A stretch of DNA of 25,042 nucleotides from CAYGTS01 sp964352905 (GCA_964352905.1 CAYGTS010000023.1:1-25042); one strand, 5' to 3'. Shown: positions 8,101-15,408, numbered from the stretch's first letter. Translations and numbers: made by a program. The notes: a model not told the origin generated them from the sequence alone.

Positions 8101-11100
8101 ATGATCCAATTAAATGGTGTTGTTGGTTCGTTTAGTAAGGTCTCTGTTAAACAAGTTTTACCAGAGCCGTAATCAGCTAACATAACTTGGCACCAGCGGT
8201 AATTTGTTTTTTTTATAGTGAGATCAGGATGGTAGAGAAAAGGTGCTGTTTCATCGTAGTCATCGCTGCTCGGCATTATGGAAAACATGCTATCATCAGC
8301 AAGTTTATAAGTATGATCACTTAGGCGTAATAACCTTAAGGGTTTTTTAATAAGATCTTCTGGAATTTCTTCAGCAGCAATTAATAACCTTGGGAAATCA
8401 GCTAAGTCTTTTTTTAATTCATTCGGTAACGAAGACCACTGTTCAGTATTTACAAGTTGTAATACGATAGTAAAAAATGGTTCTCCAGTTGTTTCTTCAT
8501 TAATGATTTGTGCTAGTGATTGCTGAGAGTTTTTCAATTTAACAAGATCTAAGCTTAGTATTTGTTTATGCTCACTCAAATCAGCTTGATCTAACCAGAT
8601 CAGGGGATATTTAATGTGTAGTATAGTTGCAAGTCGATAAACAGGTATTTTTCTTGCTAAAGTTGGTTTAACAAAGAAGGTGTTATTGCTGGTTATTGTT
8701 GGTGGTTCAGGAATTGCTTGTTGAAGCATGCTAGATAAATGAAAAGGATCGCGTATAACGGAACAGCGATTTTGCATCATACTCGTAAAGGAAATAAAAC
8801 GCTTGCCAAGCATGATTCCTTTATTTGAACAATTTTTCTGCTGAATATTAGATTCAATTTCGTTATCTTGCAGCAGCGGCACTTCTTGCAAGCGTAAGCT
8901 AAAGCTTGCAAGACGCTGTTGTAATGATACTTCCTCCTGTGTTAAGAGCAAAAGTTTTTTACCTGTTTGGCAAGCGTAGTTGGCAAAATGCTGCAATTGT
9001 TCATCGTTAAGTTTTTCAGCATGGTTGATAACCAACAAACGAAATCCATCAACGTTAAATATTGTATGATCGAGAGGTAACACGCCGAAACTTGCATCAA
9101 TAAAGCCGTGATCATCTTCTTTTAAAAGCCGCTTATCTTTTAATTGCTCTAATTCATGACAAATGGTCATTGCTAATAACCACTCACTTTTTCCGTGAGC
9201 AATCATAATGGTTTCATTATTTTCTATAAAATCAGTTAATAATGATGACGCTGATATAATTAAATCAAGATCATAATCATGTCGTAAATAATATTGATAG
9301 CGTGCGCTGTGACCAATCAATTTGTTTCTTTCAATTGCTGTCTTGGCTGTAGAAAGGACTTGAGCTATTTTTTCCTCAGTTAACGGTTCATTACTACTAC
9401 TTAATAAAAATTCAAGCATTGCTTCATAAAAATAAAAATAAAACCCTCTATCAATGACATTCAGCTCAACTCCTAATTTAGCTTGTAACTCTGCTGTCAT
9501 TTCTGCTTCATTTGGTTGGGCAATTTTAAATTGAAATTGCTGGAAAAAATCACTCACAACCGGCAAAGCGGGTTGTGATATCAACTCATCAATATTGCTG
9601 AAATCTTCTGATAAGATACTATCTTGGTGCTGCAGTGGGCCTAGGTAACCAGTGCAGAGTGTTGTTTCTAAGAATGAATTAGGTTTAGCATGAGATAAAT
9701 TAGCAAAATTTTTACCGCTTGAAGAAAATGAAAAATCTTCGATAAAATTTCCAGGGGGAGAGAGTAAGGTTCTAAGATACACAATAATCGGTGGTAATTC
9801 CTCATCACCAGCTATAAATTTCTGAGTCAATTGATAAAAAGGATTACCACGATATTTTTCTCGCTGAATTTCCTTAATACAGCCATGCTGTAATAGTAAA
9901 CCCAGTAATAATTTACCATGCTTTGTTACTTCATCGGTTATGAGGATGATTGAACCTTTAGCCTTCCCCGTTTTATTTTTGTTTTTCTTAAAAAGAATTA
10001 CCAATGCTTTGCAAGATTCTTTAATATCATTTTGAATGGTTTGCAAATGTTGATAAAAAGTACGCATAATAGCTTGGCGTGCCTGCTCTTGCTTGGGGCT
10101 ATCAAGAGGGCCTGATAGCAGCTTTTCAGAAAACCTCTCTGTTGTTTGATCATATAATCCTTGTAAACCATCTTCGTTATTTAAACCATGATTGGTAATA
10201 AATAAATATTTAATTTTTTCTCGATAATGTTCTGGTTGTTGTCGGCGTAAATTTTCTATCATAAGCCAACTATCAAAGTATTTAGTTAATACGGCTTTCT
10301 TCCCATCAGTGTGATCAGTCATGTCCTTTAGCACATACCGGCCATCAGGATTAAAGCTATGCTTCACTTGCATGACTTGCATTGTATCATTCAGGAATAG
10401 CACGACATCATCAAATTTAGCAAATTGACTTGCTTCGGTGTATAGGTAGAAAGGTTGCTTTTGATAATACGCATTCAACGCATAAAGCATTAATATTTTT
10501 ACTTGGTAAAGATAGCCAGCTAAACCACGTGATGTTAATAATTCTTTAGTAACAGAAGGTGTGTCTTCTTGACTTGCTAGCAGATTGTTGTTTTCTACGA
10601 GAGAGTTAGCTGCCACTAATTGATAAAAGTGATTATTACCAAAAAATTCAATATGCTTAATGGTTGAACCGTAAGCTGCTGTGCGATAAATTTCTTGATA
10701 ACTTGCTTGATTTTTTTGATAAATAATAATTTGTGCTTTCAGCATTCTTGCAGCAATATCAACGATCGAAGTTGATCTTTCTCCTTGTAGTTGGCGCTGA
10801 AAGGCAACCCAATTATTTCTAGCATAGTAAAGAGTAATATAATCACAATAAGTTTGTTCAGATTCACAATAAGCTTGTAATGCCTGTTCGTGCGGTGTGA
10901 AAAGCTCTGCACGTGCTTTTTGGAAACTATCATAAGCATTAGTGTTTGCCTGGCGAGTAGTTTCATCTGCAAAAAGTTGATCTAATTCTTTGAGCGATAA
11001 ACGTTGCCTTTCAGGGTAACCTAATGCGGTATTACAATTAGCGACTGATTCTTTCATGTCTTCATGCGCTTGGCTATACGCATGGTATAACTTGTTTGCT

Positions 11101-11261
11101 TCTGTACGCATTAAAATGGGGAAGCTGCCAGGTGAGTTGTCATTTTCAGGCGATGATGCCGTGGAAGCTATAGCATGACGCATTTCAGGAGCTAATAGTT
11201 TTCTAAACTCGCGATTACTGCTGTTTTCCAAGGCATAATTAACCAATGCATCGCGCGCCAC
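5157..11261 (-). CDS. Giant NACHT NTPase with OTU-like and Cap4-like N-terminal segments
   Basis: A 2034-codon frame from GTG 11261, with no membrane helix and no signal peptide. Seen in order: an N-terminal region ending in FFGNNHFYQLV (H211), resembling the His end of OTU cysteine proteases; a PD-(D/E)XK-like segment (about 236-360) with E276, FDDVV (D284/D285), QVKH (Q298, K300) and a FITN strand, resembling DUF4297/Cap4 nucleases; a region with a degenerate P-loop, AHGKSEW (about 688-694), and LLVINHAEK; then a clear NACHT domain with Walker A YGSGKT (1031-1036), Walker B LWLLDGFDEM (1101-1110), sensor LLTSRPSA (1132-1139) and FDHQTQIEYFAALYW (1315-1329). The C-terminus (1400-2034) is helical, repeats F-W-D-x-x-A-G-x-P at 1608 and 1880, and ends basic. 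The frame is open upstream to 11342 and carries a likely catalytic Cys at 11280-11282, so the true start is uncertain. The gene splits batA from batB. It may be a STAND-type defence protein or an effector; the NACHT call is firm, the nuclease and OTU calls are motif-based. Confidence 0.9.
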   Translation of the reverse strand: MARDALVNYALENSSNREFRKLLAPEMRHAIASTASSPENDNSPGSFPILMRTEANKLYHAYSQAHEDMKESVANCNTALGYPERQRLSLKELDQLFADETTRQANTNAYDSFQKARAELFTPHEQALQAYCESEQTYCDYITLYYARNNWVAFQRQLQGERSTSIVDIAARMLKAQIIIYQKNQASYQEIYRTAAYGSTIKHIEFFGNNHFYQLVAANSLVENNNLLASQEDTPSVTKELLTSRGLAGYLYQVKILMLYALNAYYQKQPFYLYTEASQFAKFDDVVLFLNDTMQVMQVKHSFNPDGRYVLKDMTDHTDGKKAVLTKYFDSWLMIENLRRQQPEHYREKIKYLFITNHGLNNEDGLQGLYDQTTERFSEKLLSGPLDSPKQEQARQAIMRTFYQHLQTIQNDIKESCKALVILFKKNKNKTGKAKGSIILITDEVTKHGKLLLGLLLQHGCIKEIQREKYRGNPFYQLTQKFIAGDEELPPIIVYLRTLLSPPGNFIEDFSFSSSGKNFANLSHAKPNSFLETTLCTGYLGPLQHQDSILSEDFSNIDELISQPALPVVSDFFQQFQFKIAQPNEAEMTAELQAKLGVELNVIDRGFYFYFYEAMLEFLLSSSNEPLTEEKIAQVLSTAKTAIERNKLIGHSARYQYYLRHDYDLDLIISASSLLTDFIENNETIMIAHGKSEWLLAMTICHELEQLKDKRLLKEDDHGFIDASFGVLPLDHTIFNVDGFRLLVINHAEKLNDEQLQHFANYACQTGKKLLLLTQEEVSLQQRLASFSLRLQEVPLLQDNEIESNIQQKNCSNKGIMLGKRFISFTSMMQNRCSVIRDPFHLSSMLQQAIPEPPTITSNNTFFVKPTLARKIPVYRLATILHIKYPLIWLDQADLSEHKQILSLDLVKLKNSQQSLAQIINEETTGEPFFTIVLQLVNTEQWSSLPNELKKDLADFPRLLIAAEEIPEDLIKKPLRLLRLSDHTYKLADDSMFSIMPSSDDYDETAPFLYHPDLTIKKTNYRWCQVMLADYGSGKTCLTETLLNEPTTPFNWIIRIPLKTLRKDMHDWSLLQLAQAYLDMDFLEEWQNALLNDDLENGNVLWLLDGFDEMLPEQRNELNTLIVTLLNQKYCLLTSRPSAANFISVQPNVYLTIKPFDHEQIQQFIVGFFADDQTLQKTACELISHWQTNNRLQLLGKPLMCRIACEIIANTDSDLAKLNDVTLATLFDAFIQANFRKYHHDHNRTEQSRLKRKRLGHLSSEMVTRLKQVAYAKLFPNAAHYSLIADEVLDLDLQQFGLITNITKIPATLASHYHFDHQTQIEYFAALYWVEQLLTISQHEQANYLNNHWANELYNAELQVVWQFVAGIVTAESQPAFLKGDPLNALMAFCDFLLEPKKDLVGKSYRNLLLACYKNMNQACLKKYGYDVRLEKLLKELSEKAEQTQHEIIKTHSSRIKKNLSAEDAIDCYSYKSLYTIEDYQYDSSSAVMLNEIKGSLKKKTILNNLKLIKKYCLSQTIEAKLIADIRDNLLQIYAAGKDNDDDYRKAYALLSFMIDQKLITLQDCVKSFTKNFDQKNCVLDVVYRLNQASLLTDEHITTLFKIGRARFWDFNAGLPVILLLKDRFCEAIAELLKYNLLERVQGDFEITLAINVLLELIQEDYQGEQFSCLMDLIIEIYNVETESITDKEKKKIIYSFVNYQDPIAILYHFQQRFALLTLANSKALRGLSSLLYHYCFHYDSALMIEDNKIMIKGQIQGEIVLPNIALFQEAVTEQMQLFGSGPNTNSNDNHLTAINKLEICESYYLFLQDNSTIISSEKELAVIAKLTHQLPAPPQPLTFVLSKGGFVNPIAIAHTFGQSLKSVDDYLAKKLAETEGLSFWDCDAGIPSTAYLGNDFGKGAYDYLCYCYKNWHFCQSYVRDALIKFLYRNKLTNNSALIFFLRSALIVSQEQSYNFFRESFHKELINKLKELPEQFLLKAFVHLLQDNTLTAHERQNLNALKEPWQDAIQKQLVEGINLANLNIKTHRKRRHSH

Positions 11262-11300
11262 ATTAACGGCGACATCGAAGCAGTTCCAACCATTCTGCTG
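10608..11300 (-). other. OTU-like protease region, catalytic Cys upstream of first start codon
   Basis: Read on the - strand, the frame of the NACHT gene continues above its GTG with QQNGWNCFDVAVN. OTU proteases begin with a G-N-C-[FLY] motif. About 218 residues later comes IEFFGNNHFYQLV, like the OTU I-x-L-x-x-x-x-N-H-[FY] end, preceded by NNWVAFQ and IAARMLKAQIIIY, which match the W and ALA-L-x-I-x-I-Y elements. The long helical insert after the Cys recalls the Lot class of Legionella OTU enzymes. The call rests on motif reading only. Confidence 0.5.
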
Positions 11301-11342
11301 ACTCTGATTATTCTTTCTGGCAAATTGACTAAATATGATGCA
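11262..11342 (-). pseudogene. Out-of-frame 5' end of the NACHT gene
   Basis: The NACHT frame is open from a TAA at 11345-11343 down to the GTG at 11261 but contains no ATG, GTG or TTG. An ATG at 11343-11341 lies about 23 bases after the predicted transcript start. It reads M-H-H-I-stop. Skipping one base directly after this ATG would join it to the NACHT frame as MIIFSQFARKNNQ... and so to the WNCF motif. A one-base insertion, a sequencing error or a rare start codon (ATC 11339 has GGGG 6 bases before it) could explain this. Confidence 0.45.
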
Positions 11343-11372
11343 TTACCCCGCGAACTCTGTAGAAAAGGCGCG

Positions 11373-11401
11373 AGTATAATACTTAAAGTGAATCTTCGCA
11401 A
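11373..11401 (-). promoter_or_regulatory. Sigma70-type promoter of the NACHT gene
   Basis: On the - strand, TTGCGA (11401-11396), a 17-base spacer and TATACT (11378-11373) form a near-consensus promoter. Transcription would start near 11366, upstream of both the out-of-frame ATG (11343) and the GTG (11261). No operator was seen. Confidence 0.6.
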
Positions 11402-11477
11402 TTGCTGTCGTTTGGGGAATAGGGCTTTTATAATGAAAAAAGGTACCTGCTCACCCCTTTTAGATTTATAATTACCA

Positions 11478-11585
11478 GAACGTTCAGATTTGGCGATAAA
11501 AGATTTTCGCCGTTTTTAGCCCAAACGCCAGTCCTCTTGATAAGCGCGGATCAGTGCGTTCCCTGCTACGGAGTGAGTAGTTACG
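11478..11585. repeat. Dispersed mosaic repeat, copy A
   Basis: Three blocks are shared with 15262-15403 in the same order and orientation: 11478-11493 (gaacgttcagatttgg), 11494-11526 (with ataaaagattttcgcc) and 11558-11585 (with ccctgctacggagtgagtag). The filler between the blocks differs between copies. It is noncoding and lies in the 405-base gap between the NACHT gene and batB. Confidence 0.85.
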
Positions 11586-11604
11586 AATAAAGAATCCGTA
11601 TAAT
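11577..11604 (+). promoter_or_regulatory. Candidate promoter for batB-batC-batD
   Basis: A perfect -10 hexamer TATAAT is at 11599-11604. The best -35 (GTAGTT, 11577-11582, 16-base spacer) is weak and lies inside the last block of the dispersed repeat. Because the NACHT gene separates batB from the upstream promoter, the downstream bat genes need a promoter of their own, and this is the best candidate. Confidence 0.45.
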
Positions 11605-11666
11605 TTGTGAAGTGTTGCGGTGAGTGTGGTGAAAATAATACGACAAAAGATAGGAAAGGGATGGAT

Positions 11667-12683
11667 ATGATTAACAGTGTAAGCCATTTTCACTTTTTTC
11701 GCCCACTTTGGCTATTGGCGTTAATACCGATTATTATTTTACTCATTCTATTACAGCTAAAACACCAACAAAAAAATAATTGGCAAAAAGTCTGTGATGC
11801 GCATTTATTACCGCATTTGCTGGTTAACAAGCAACAAAACCGCAGCAAATGGCCGTATTTTTTAGCCTTGCTGGCGTGGTTCTTTGCTATTGTGGCATTA
11901 GCAGGGCCTACTTGGTCACGCTTACCACAACCTGCTTATCGAAATTTAACGGCAAAGGTAATCGTATTAGATTTATCGCAAAGCATGCTAATCAATGATA
12001 TTGCACCAACTCGCTTAAGTCGTGCTAAATATAAAATTATTGATTTATTAAACCAACTTAAAGACAGTAGTGTGGGGATGGTGGTTTTTACTGGTGAACC
12101 TTTTGTCGTGTCACCACTTACACAAGATGTAAATACCATTAAATTATTTATGCCAAGCTTATTGCCTAAAATTATGCCGGTGATGGGGCAAAATGTTGCC
12201 AAAGCATTAACAAAAGCCGCGAGTTTACTGAAAGATGCAGGCGATCAAAAGGGCGAAATTATTTTATTAACTGATGCTAAAGTCAATGCCACTGATTTAA
12301 ATGTGGCTAAAGAAGTTGCTAAACAAGGTTATCAAATTTCTGTATTAGGTATTGGTACGCAACAAAACAAGCCGCTTAAAAAGGCTGATGGCAACTATTT
12401 AACCGATGAACAAGGATCGATTATTATTCCTAAACTGGATATCACCGGATTAAAGCAACTTGCAAAAGCGGGTGGCGGTCGTTATGTGACATTTACTGAT
12501 AACGATCACGATATCAAGGCATTATTAAGCGAAGATTTTACAAAACAGTTAAAAACTAAATCCTTACTCACAAAAGTAACCTCGCAAACATGGCGTGATC
12601 AAGGACATTGGTTTGTTTTAATCGTTTTGGCATTGGTACTTATTGCCTTTCGGCGTGGGTTTTTAGCAGAGGTGCTACGATGA
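11667..12683 (+). CDS. batB: BatB, VWA-domain membrane protein
   Basis: A 338-residue VWA protein, the BatB partner of BatA. Its N-terminus (MINSVSHFHFFRPLWLLALI) is typical: a short F-x-x-P-x-W-L-L motif, then transmembrane helices at about 15-31 and 63-80. A third helix closes the C-terminus. MIDAS residues are D102-L-S104-Q-S106 and D203 in LLTDA. The third site (PVMGQNVAKAL) has Q where many VWA domains carry Thr or Ser. The frame opens at a GTG (11607), but ATG 11667 is chosen because AAGGG (11656-11660) sits 6 bases before it; ATG 11661 is an alternative. The stop overlaps the next gene's ATG. Confidence 0.92.
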   Translation: MINSVSHFHFFRPLWLLALIPIIILLILLQLKHQQKNNWQKVCDAHLLPHLLVNKQQNRSKWPYFLALLAWFFAIVALAGPTWSRLPQPAYRNLTAKVIVLDLSQSMLINDIAPTRLSRAKYKIIDLLNQLKDSSVGMVVFTGEPFVVSPLTQDVNTIKLFMPSLLPKIMPVMGQNVAKALTKAASLLKDAGDQKGEIILLTDAKVNATDLNVAKEVAKQGYQISVLGIGTQQNKPLKKADGNYLTDEQGSIIIPKLDITGLKQLAKAGGGRYVTFTDNDHDIKALLSEDFTKQLKTKSLLTKVTSQTWRDQGHWFVLIVLALVLIAFRRGFLAEVLR

Positions 12684-13504
12684 AAAAAAGTATTCTGCTA
12701 TTAGTAATGTTATTTTTTGCATCAGTAGCACAGGCATTTAATTGGCAAGATTTATGGCTGCACTCTGATCAACAAGCCGCTAAAGCCTTGCAACAAGGAA
12801 AGCCACAGCAAGCCGCCAAATTATTTTCTGAACCTAAGTGGCAAGCTGTTGCACATTATCGTGCGAAAGATTATAAAGCAGCCCTTTCACATTTTAAGCA
12901 AGGTCATAGCAGTGATAGTTATTACAACCAAGGAAATGCGCTGGCACACTTGCAACAATACCAAGATGCAATTCAATCCTATGATAAAGCCTTACAATTA
13001 AATCCTAATAATGAAGATGCAAAATATAATCGTGAATTATTAAAAAAATTGTTAAAGCAAAAATCTCAGCAGCAACAAAATCAAAAGCAACAAAGTAAAC
13101 AAAATAAAAATAATAATCATGCTAATCAAAACCAGCAAAATAGCCAAGGTGATCAACAAAAAAATCAAAATCAGCAGACACGCAACGATCAGCCATCACA
13201 GCAAAATCAGGATCAGAAAAACACTAACAAACAGCAGTCTTCCCAACAAAATCAGCAGCAAACCAATAAATCACAACAACCAGATACACAGCAACAAAAA
13301 AACCAAGCACAACAAAAAAATCGCGAGAATTCAGCTGATCAAAAAAAGCAACAACAGCAACTTAAAGCAGATAGCCAGCAAACTAGCCAAGAAAAAGAAC
13401 AGCAACAAACAGATCAACAGTGGTTACGGCGAGTGCCAGATAATCCCGGTGCCTTGCTGAGGCAGATTTTTTTACGTGATTATTTACGCGAACAAAAAGG
13501 ATAG
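12680..13504 (+). CDS. TPR protein with long Gln-rich tail (BatC-like)
   Basis: A 274-residue exported protein. A signal peptide (MKKSILLLVMLFFASVAQA) is followed by TPR-like repeats, clearest in YYNQGNALAHLQQYQDAIQSYDKALQLNPNN as a canonical TPR unit (about residues 87-118). Residues 135-255 are a low-complexity Gln/Asn/Lys/Ser region. The tail ends WLRRVPDNPGALLRQIFLRDY, a motif conserved at the C-terminus of gammaproteobacterial Bat-operon TPR proteins. The VWA domain fused to such TPR segments in some genomes is absent here. Start ATG 12680 overlaps the batB stop (ATGA); the longer frame from 12608 is rejected because it would hide the signal peptide. It sits in the membrane-facing periplasm by inference. 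Confidence 0.88.
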   Translation: MKKSILLLVMLFFASVAQAFNWQDLWLHSDQQAAKALQQGKPQQAAKLFSEPKWQAVAHYRAKDYKAALSHFKQGHSSDSYYNQGNALAHLQQYQDAIQSYDKALQLNPNNEDAKYNRELLKKLLKQKSQQQQNQKQQSKQNKNNNHANQNQQNSQGDQQKNQNQQTRNDQPSQQNQDQKNTNKQQSSQQNQQQTNKSQQPDTQQQKNQAQQKNRENSADQKKQQQQLKADSQQTSQEKEQQQTDQQWLRRVPDNPGALLRQIFLRDYLREQKG

Positions 13505-13508
13505 AGTC

Positions 13509-15239
13509 ATGCTAAAAAAAAGCTATAAATTTTCATTTATATTCTTATTATTTATGATTCAAGTAGTTTACGCTACTCCCCTAATAACTGCCAAAGTCGA
13601 TCGTGATAATATCAACATGGGGGAAACTTTTAACTATGTGATTAGCGTGGATGAGCAAATAAAAAACACCCCTGATTTTTCACCCTTAACGCGTCACTTT
13701 GAAATTGTGCAACAAGCGCAAACAAAACAAATGAGCATTGTTAACGGCATTGTTAAAGCAAAAATGGTTTGGATCGTGCAACTCGAAGCTAAAAAAGCGG
13801 GCAAACTTACTATTCCCAGTATTCAAGTTGGTAATTTAAAAACCCAACCACTAACCATAACAGTTGCTGCCAATACGACAACGGTAAGCGATGAAAATAC
13901 TAATAGTAATGAAGTCTTTGTTAAGGCCAGTGTTTCCAATAAAAATCCCTACGTGCAAAGCCAATTAATTTATACCGTTAAAATCTTTGCCTTAGAAAAT
14001 TTAGTCAACAATTGGCAAACCGCACAACTCACACCACCCAGCCTTGAAAATGCGATTGTGAGCCAAATTGGCAGTGTTGCTCGTTATGATAGGGTTGTGA
14101 AAGGACAGAACTATCAAGTTTCTGAAATACGCTATGCGATTTTTCCACAGAAAAGTGGCCAATTTAGCATTACACCGGCATCATTTCATGGGCAATTGCT
14201 TACGATGTTGGATGATGATCCTTTTAATAATCAATCGCCTTTTTATAGTACCGGTGTAAAACGTTATGACGCAGTCGCCCCTAATCTTAGTGTTAATGTT
14301 AAACCGATTGCGAGTGATTTTAAAGGGAGCACTTGGCTACCAGCACAAAAGGTTACGCTAGAAGAAACCTGGTCACATGATCTTAATCAGGCGAAAGTGG
14401 GGCAACCGATTACGCGAACTATCACTACAACTGCTGTTGGAATAACGGCCGCACAATTACCCAATTTAAATTTTAAGAATAGCAATGAGATTAATAGCTA
14501 TCCTGATAAAGCTGTGATCAGTAATAGTGTTATGGATGGTAATGTTGTGGGCAAGCGAGTTGATAAAATTGCTTATGTGCCAACTAAAGCTGGAACAATA
14601 ATTTTACCAACAATTTCTCTAGCTTGGTGGAATGTAGTTAATAATAAAATGGAAGTTGCAACCCTACCTGCGCAAACATTAACTATAGAAGCTACGAGCA
14701 ATGATACGGCTAAAGATGTAATAACGACACCTACTGATCAAACAACACAAAGCAGGGGCAATACACAGCTGCAAGAAGATGTGCCTGCCGTAAAAAATTA
14801 TAATTACCTTCCTTGGTTACTAGTTAGTTTTTTAGGATTGTTATGGTTGATCACAATTTTTTATATGCGTGCACGGAAAAAAACGACTCCCAAACAAACA
14901 AAAAATATTCAAAAAAATGCCTCTCTACCTTCAGCTATCACTGCTGTAAAAAAAGCCTGTGAAGCTAATGATTTTGTTATGCTAAAAACAGCTTTATTAA
15001 ACTGGGCAAAGACCCAGTTTAAAAATCAAGAAATATTAAGCTTAGGCCAAGTTAGTGAGTTGATTGCGGATGAACACTTACAACAAACTATTAGCAATTT
15101 AGATGCCGCGCTTTATGCGAATAAAAATGTCGCTTGGGATGGTAAAATATTTTGGGAAAAATTTATTGATTATGCCAAAAAAAAACATGATAGAAAAAAT
15201 AATAAGGAAAATGATTTGCCGTCATTATATTTGGAATAA
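13509..15239 (+). CDS. batD: BatD, oxygen-tolerance-type membrane protein
   Basis: A 576-residue BatD family protein. A signal peptide (MLKKSYKFSFIFLLFMIQVVYA) leads into periplasmic beta-sandwich segments starting with the family's usual ITAKVDRDNINMGE. A single C-terminal transmembrane helix (about residues 435-453, PWLLVSFLGLLWLITIFYM) is followed by a cytoplasmic helical domain of about 120 residues. Start ATG 13509 has AAGGATAGAG just upstream; the GTG at 13476 would overlap the previous gene and mask the signal peptide. It closes the bat cluster, with no batE seen. A dispersed repeat follows the stop. Confidence 0.92.
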   Translation: MLKKSYKFSFIFLLFMIQVVYATPLITAKVDRDNINMGETFNYVISVDEQIKNTPDFSPLTRHFEIVQQAQTKQMSIVNGIVKAKMVWIVQLEAKKAGKLTIPSIQVGNLKTQPLTITVAANTTTVSDENTNSNEVFVKASVSNKNPYVQSQLIYTVKIFALENLVNNWQTAQLTPPSLENAIVSQIGSVARYDRVVKGQNYQVSEIRYAIFPQKSGQFSITPASFHGQLLTMLDDDPFNNQSPFYSTGVKRYDAVAPNLSVNVKPIASDFKGSTWLPAQKVTLEETWSHDLNQAKVGQPITRTITTTAVGITAAQLPNLNFKNSNEINSYPDKAVISNSVMDGNVVGKRVDKIAYVPTKAGTIILPTISLAWWNVVNNKMEVATLPAQTLTIEATSNDTAKDVITTPTDQTTQSRGNTQLQEDVPAVKNYNYLPWLLVSFLGLLWLITIFYMRARKKTTPKQTKNIQKNASLPSAITAVKKACEANDFVMLKTALLNWAKTQFKNQEILSLGQVSELIADEHLQQTISNLDAALYANKNVAWDGKIFWEKFIDYAKKKHDRKNNKENDLPSLYLE

Positions 15240-15241
15240 TT

Positions 15242-15270
15242 TTTGAAGGTAAATTTACCGAGAACGTTCA
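15242..15270. repeat. 29-bp palindromic module
   Basis: It holds two perfect palindromes, GGTAAATTTACC (15248-15259) and GAACGTTC (15262-15269). The reverse complement recurs at 21754-21782 with 27 of 29 bases the same. It overlaps the left end of dispersed repeat copy B. Confidence 0.85.
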
Positions 15271-15403
15271 GATTTGGTGAACAACTACAAAAATATTTTT
15301 GAGAAAGCGCAGTTTATGAATTATAAATGAGCATTTCGATAAAAGATTTTCGCCGCTTTTAGCCCAAACATGAACGTTCCCTGCTACGGAGTGAGTAGTT
15401 ACG
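15262..15403. repeat. Dispersed mosaic repeat, copy B, foldback form
   Basis: It shares three blocks with copy A: 15262-15277, 15337-15369 and 15376-15403. In this copy the ends of 15262-15379 form a 16-bp inverted repeat (gaacgttcagatttgg against ccaaacatgaacgttc, 14 of 16 pairing), as in a small foldback or MITE-like element. It fills the gap between the convergent batD and DUF6868-like genes, where it may also act in termination. Confidence 0.8.
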
Positions 15404-15408
15404 GAAAA

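Noticed and set aside
5157..11261. The giant gene as a complete multi-gene defence island
   Set aside because: No restriction, CRISPR, toxin-antitoxin, integrase or transposase gene adjoins it; both flanks are Bat genes.
11192..11401. 69-codon - strand frame over the NACHT gene 5' end
   Set aside because: It overlaps the NACHT frame in another phase and has no family features; the NACHT frame here carries the WNCF motif.
13060..13420. CAA-rich stretch as a possible separate repeat locus
   Set aside because: It is the in-frame coding sequence of the Gln-rich linker with no fixed repeat unit.
13119..13460. 113-codon frame inside the Gln-rich part of the BatC-like gene
   Set aside because: CAA/CAG-rich repeats keep shifted frames open; it reads as low-complexity Lys/Asn/Ser.
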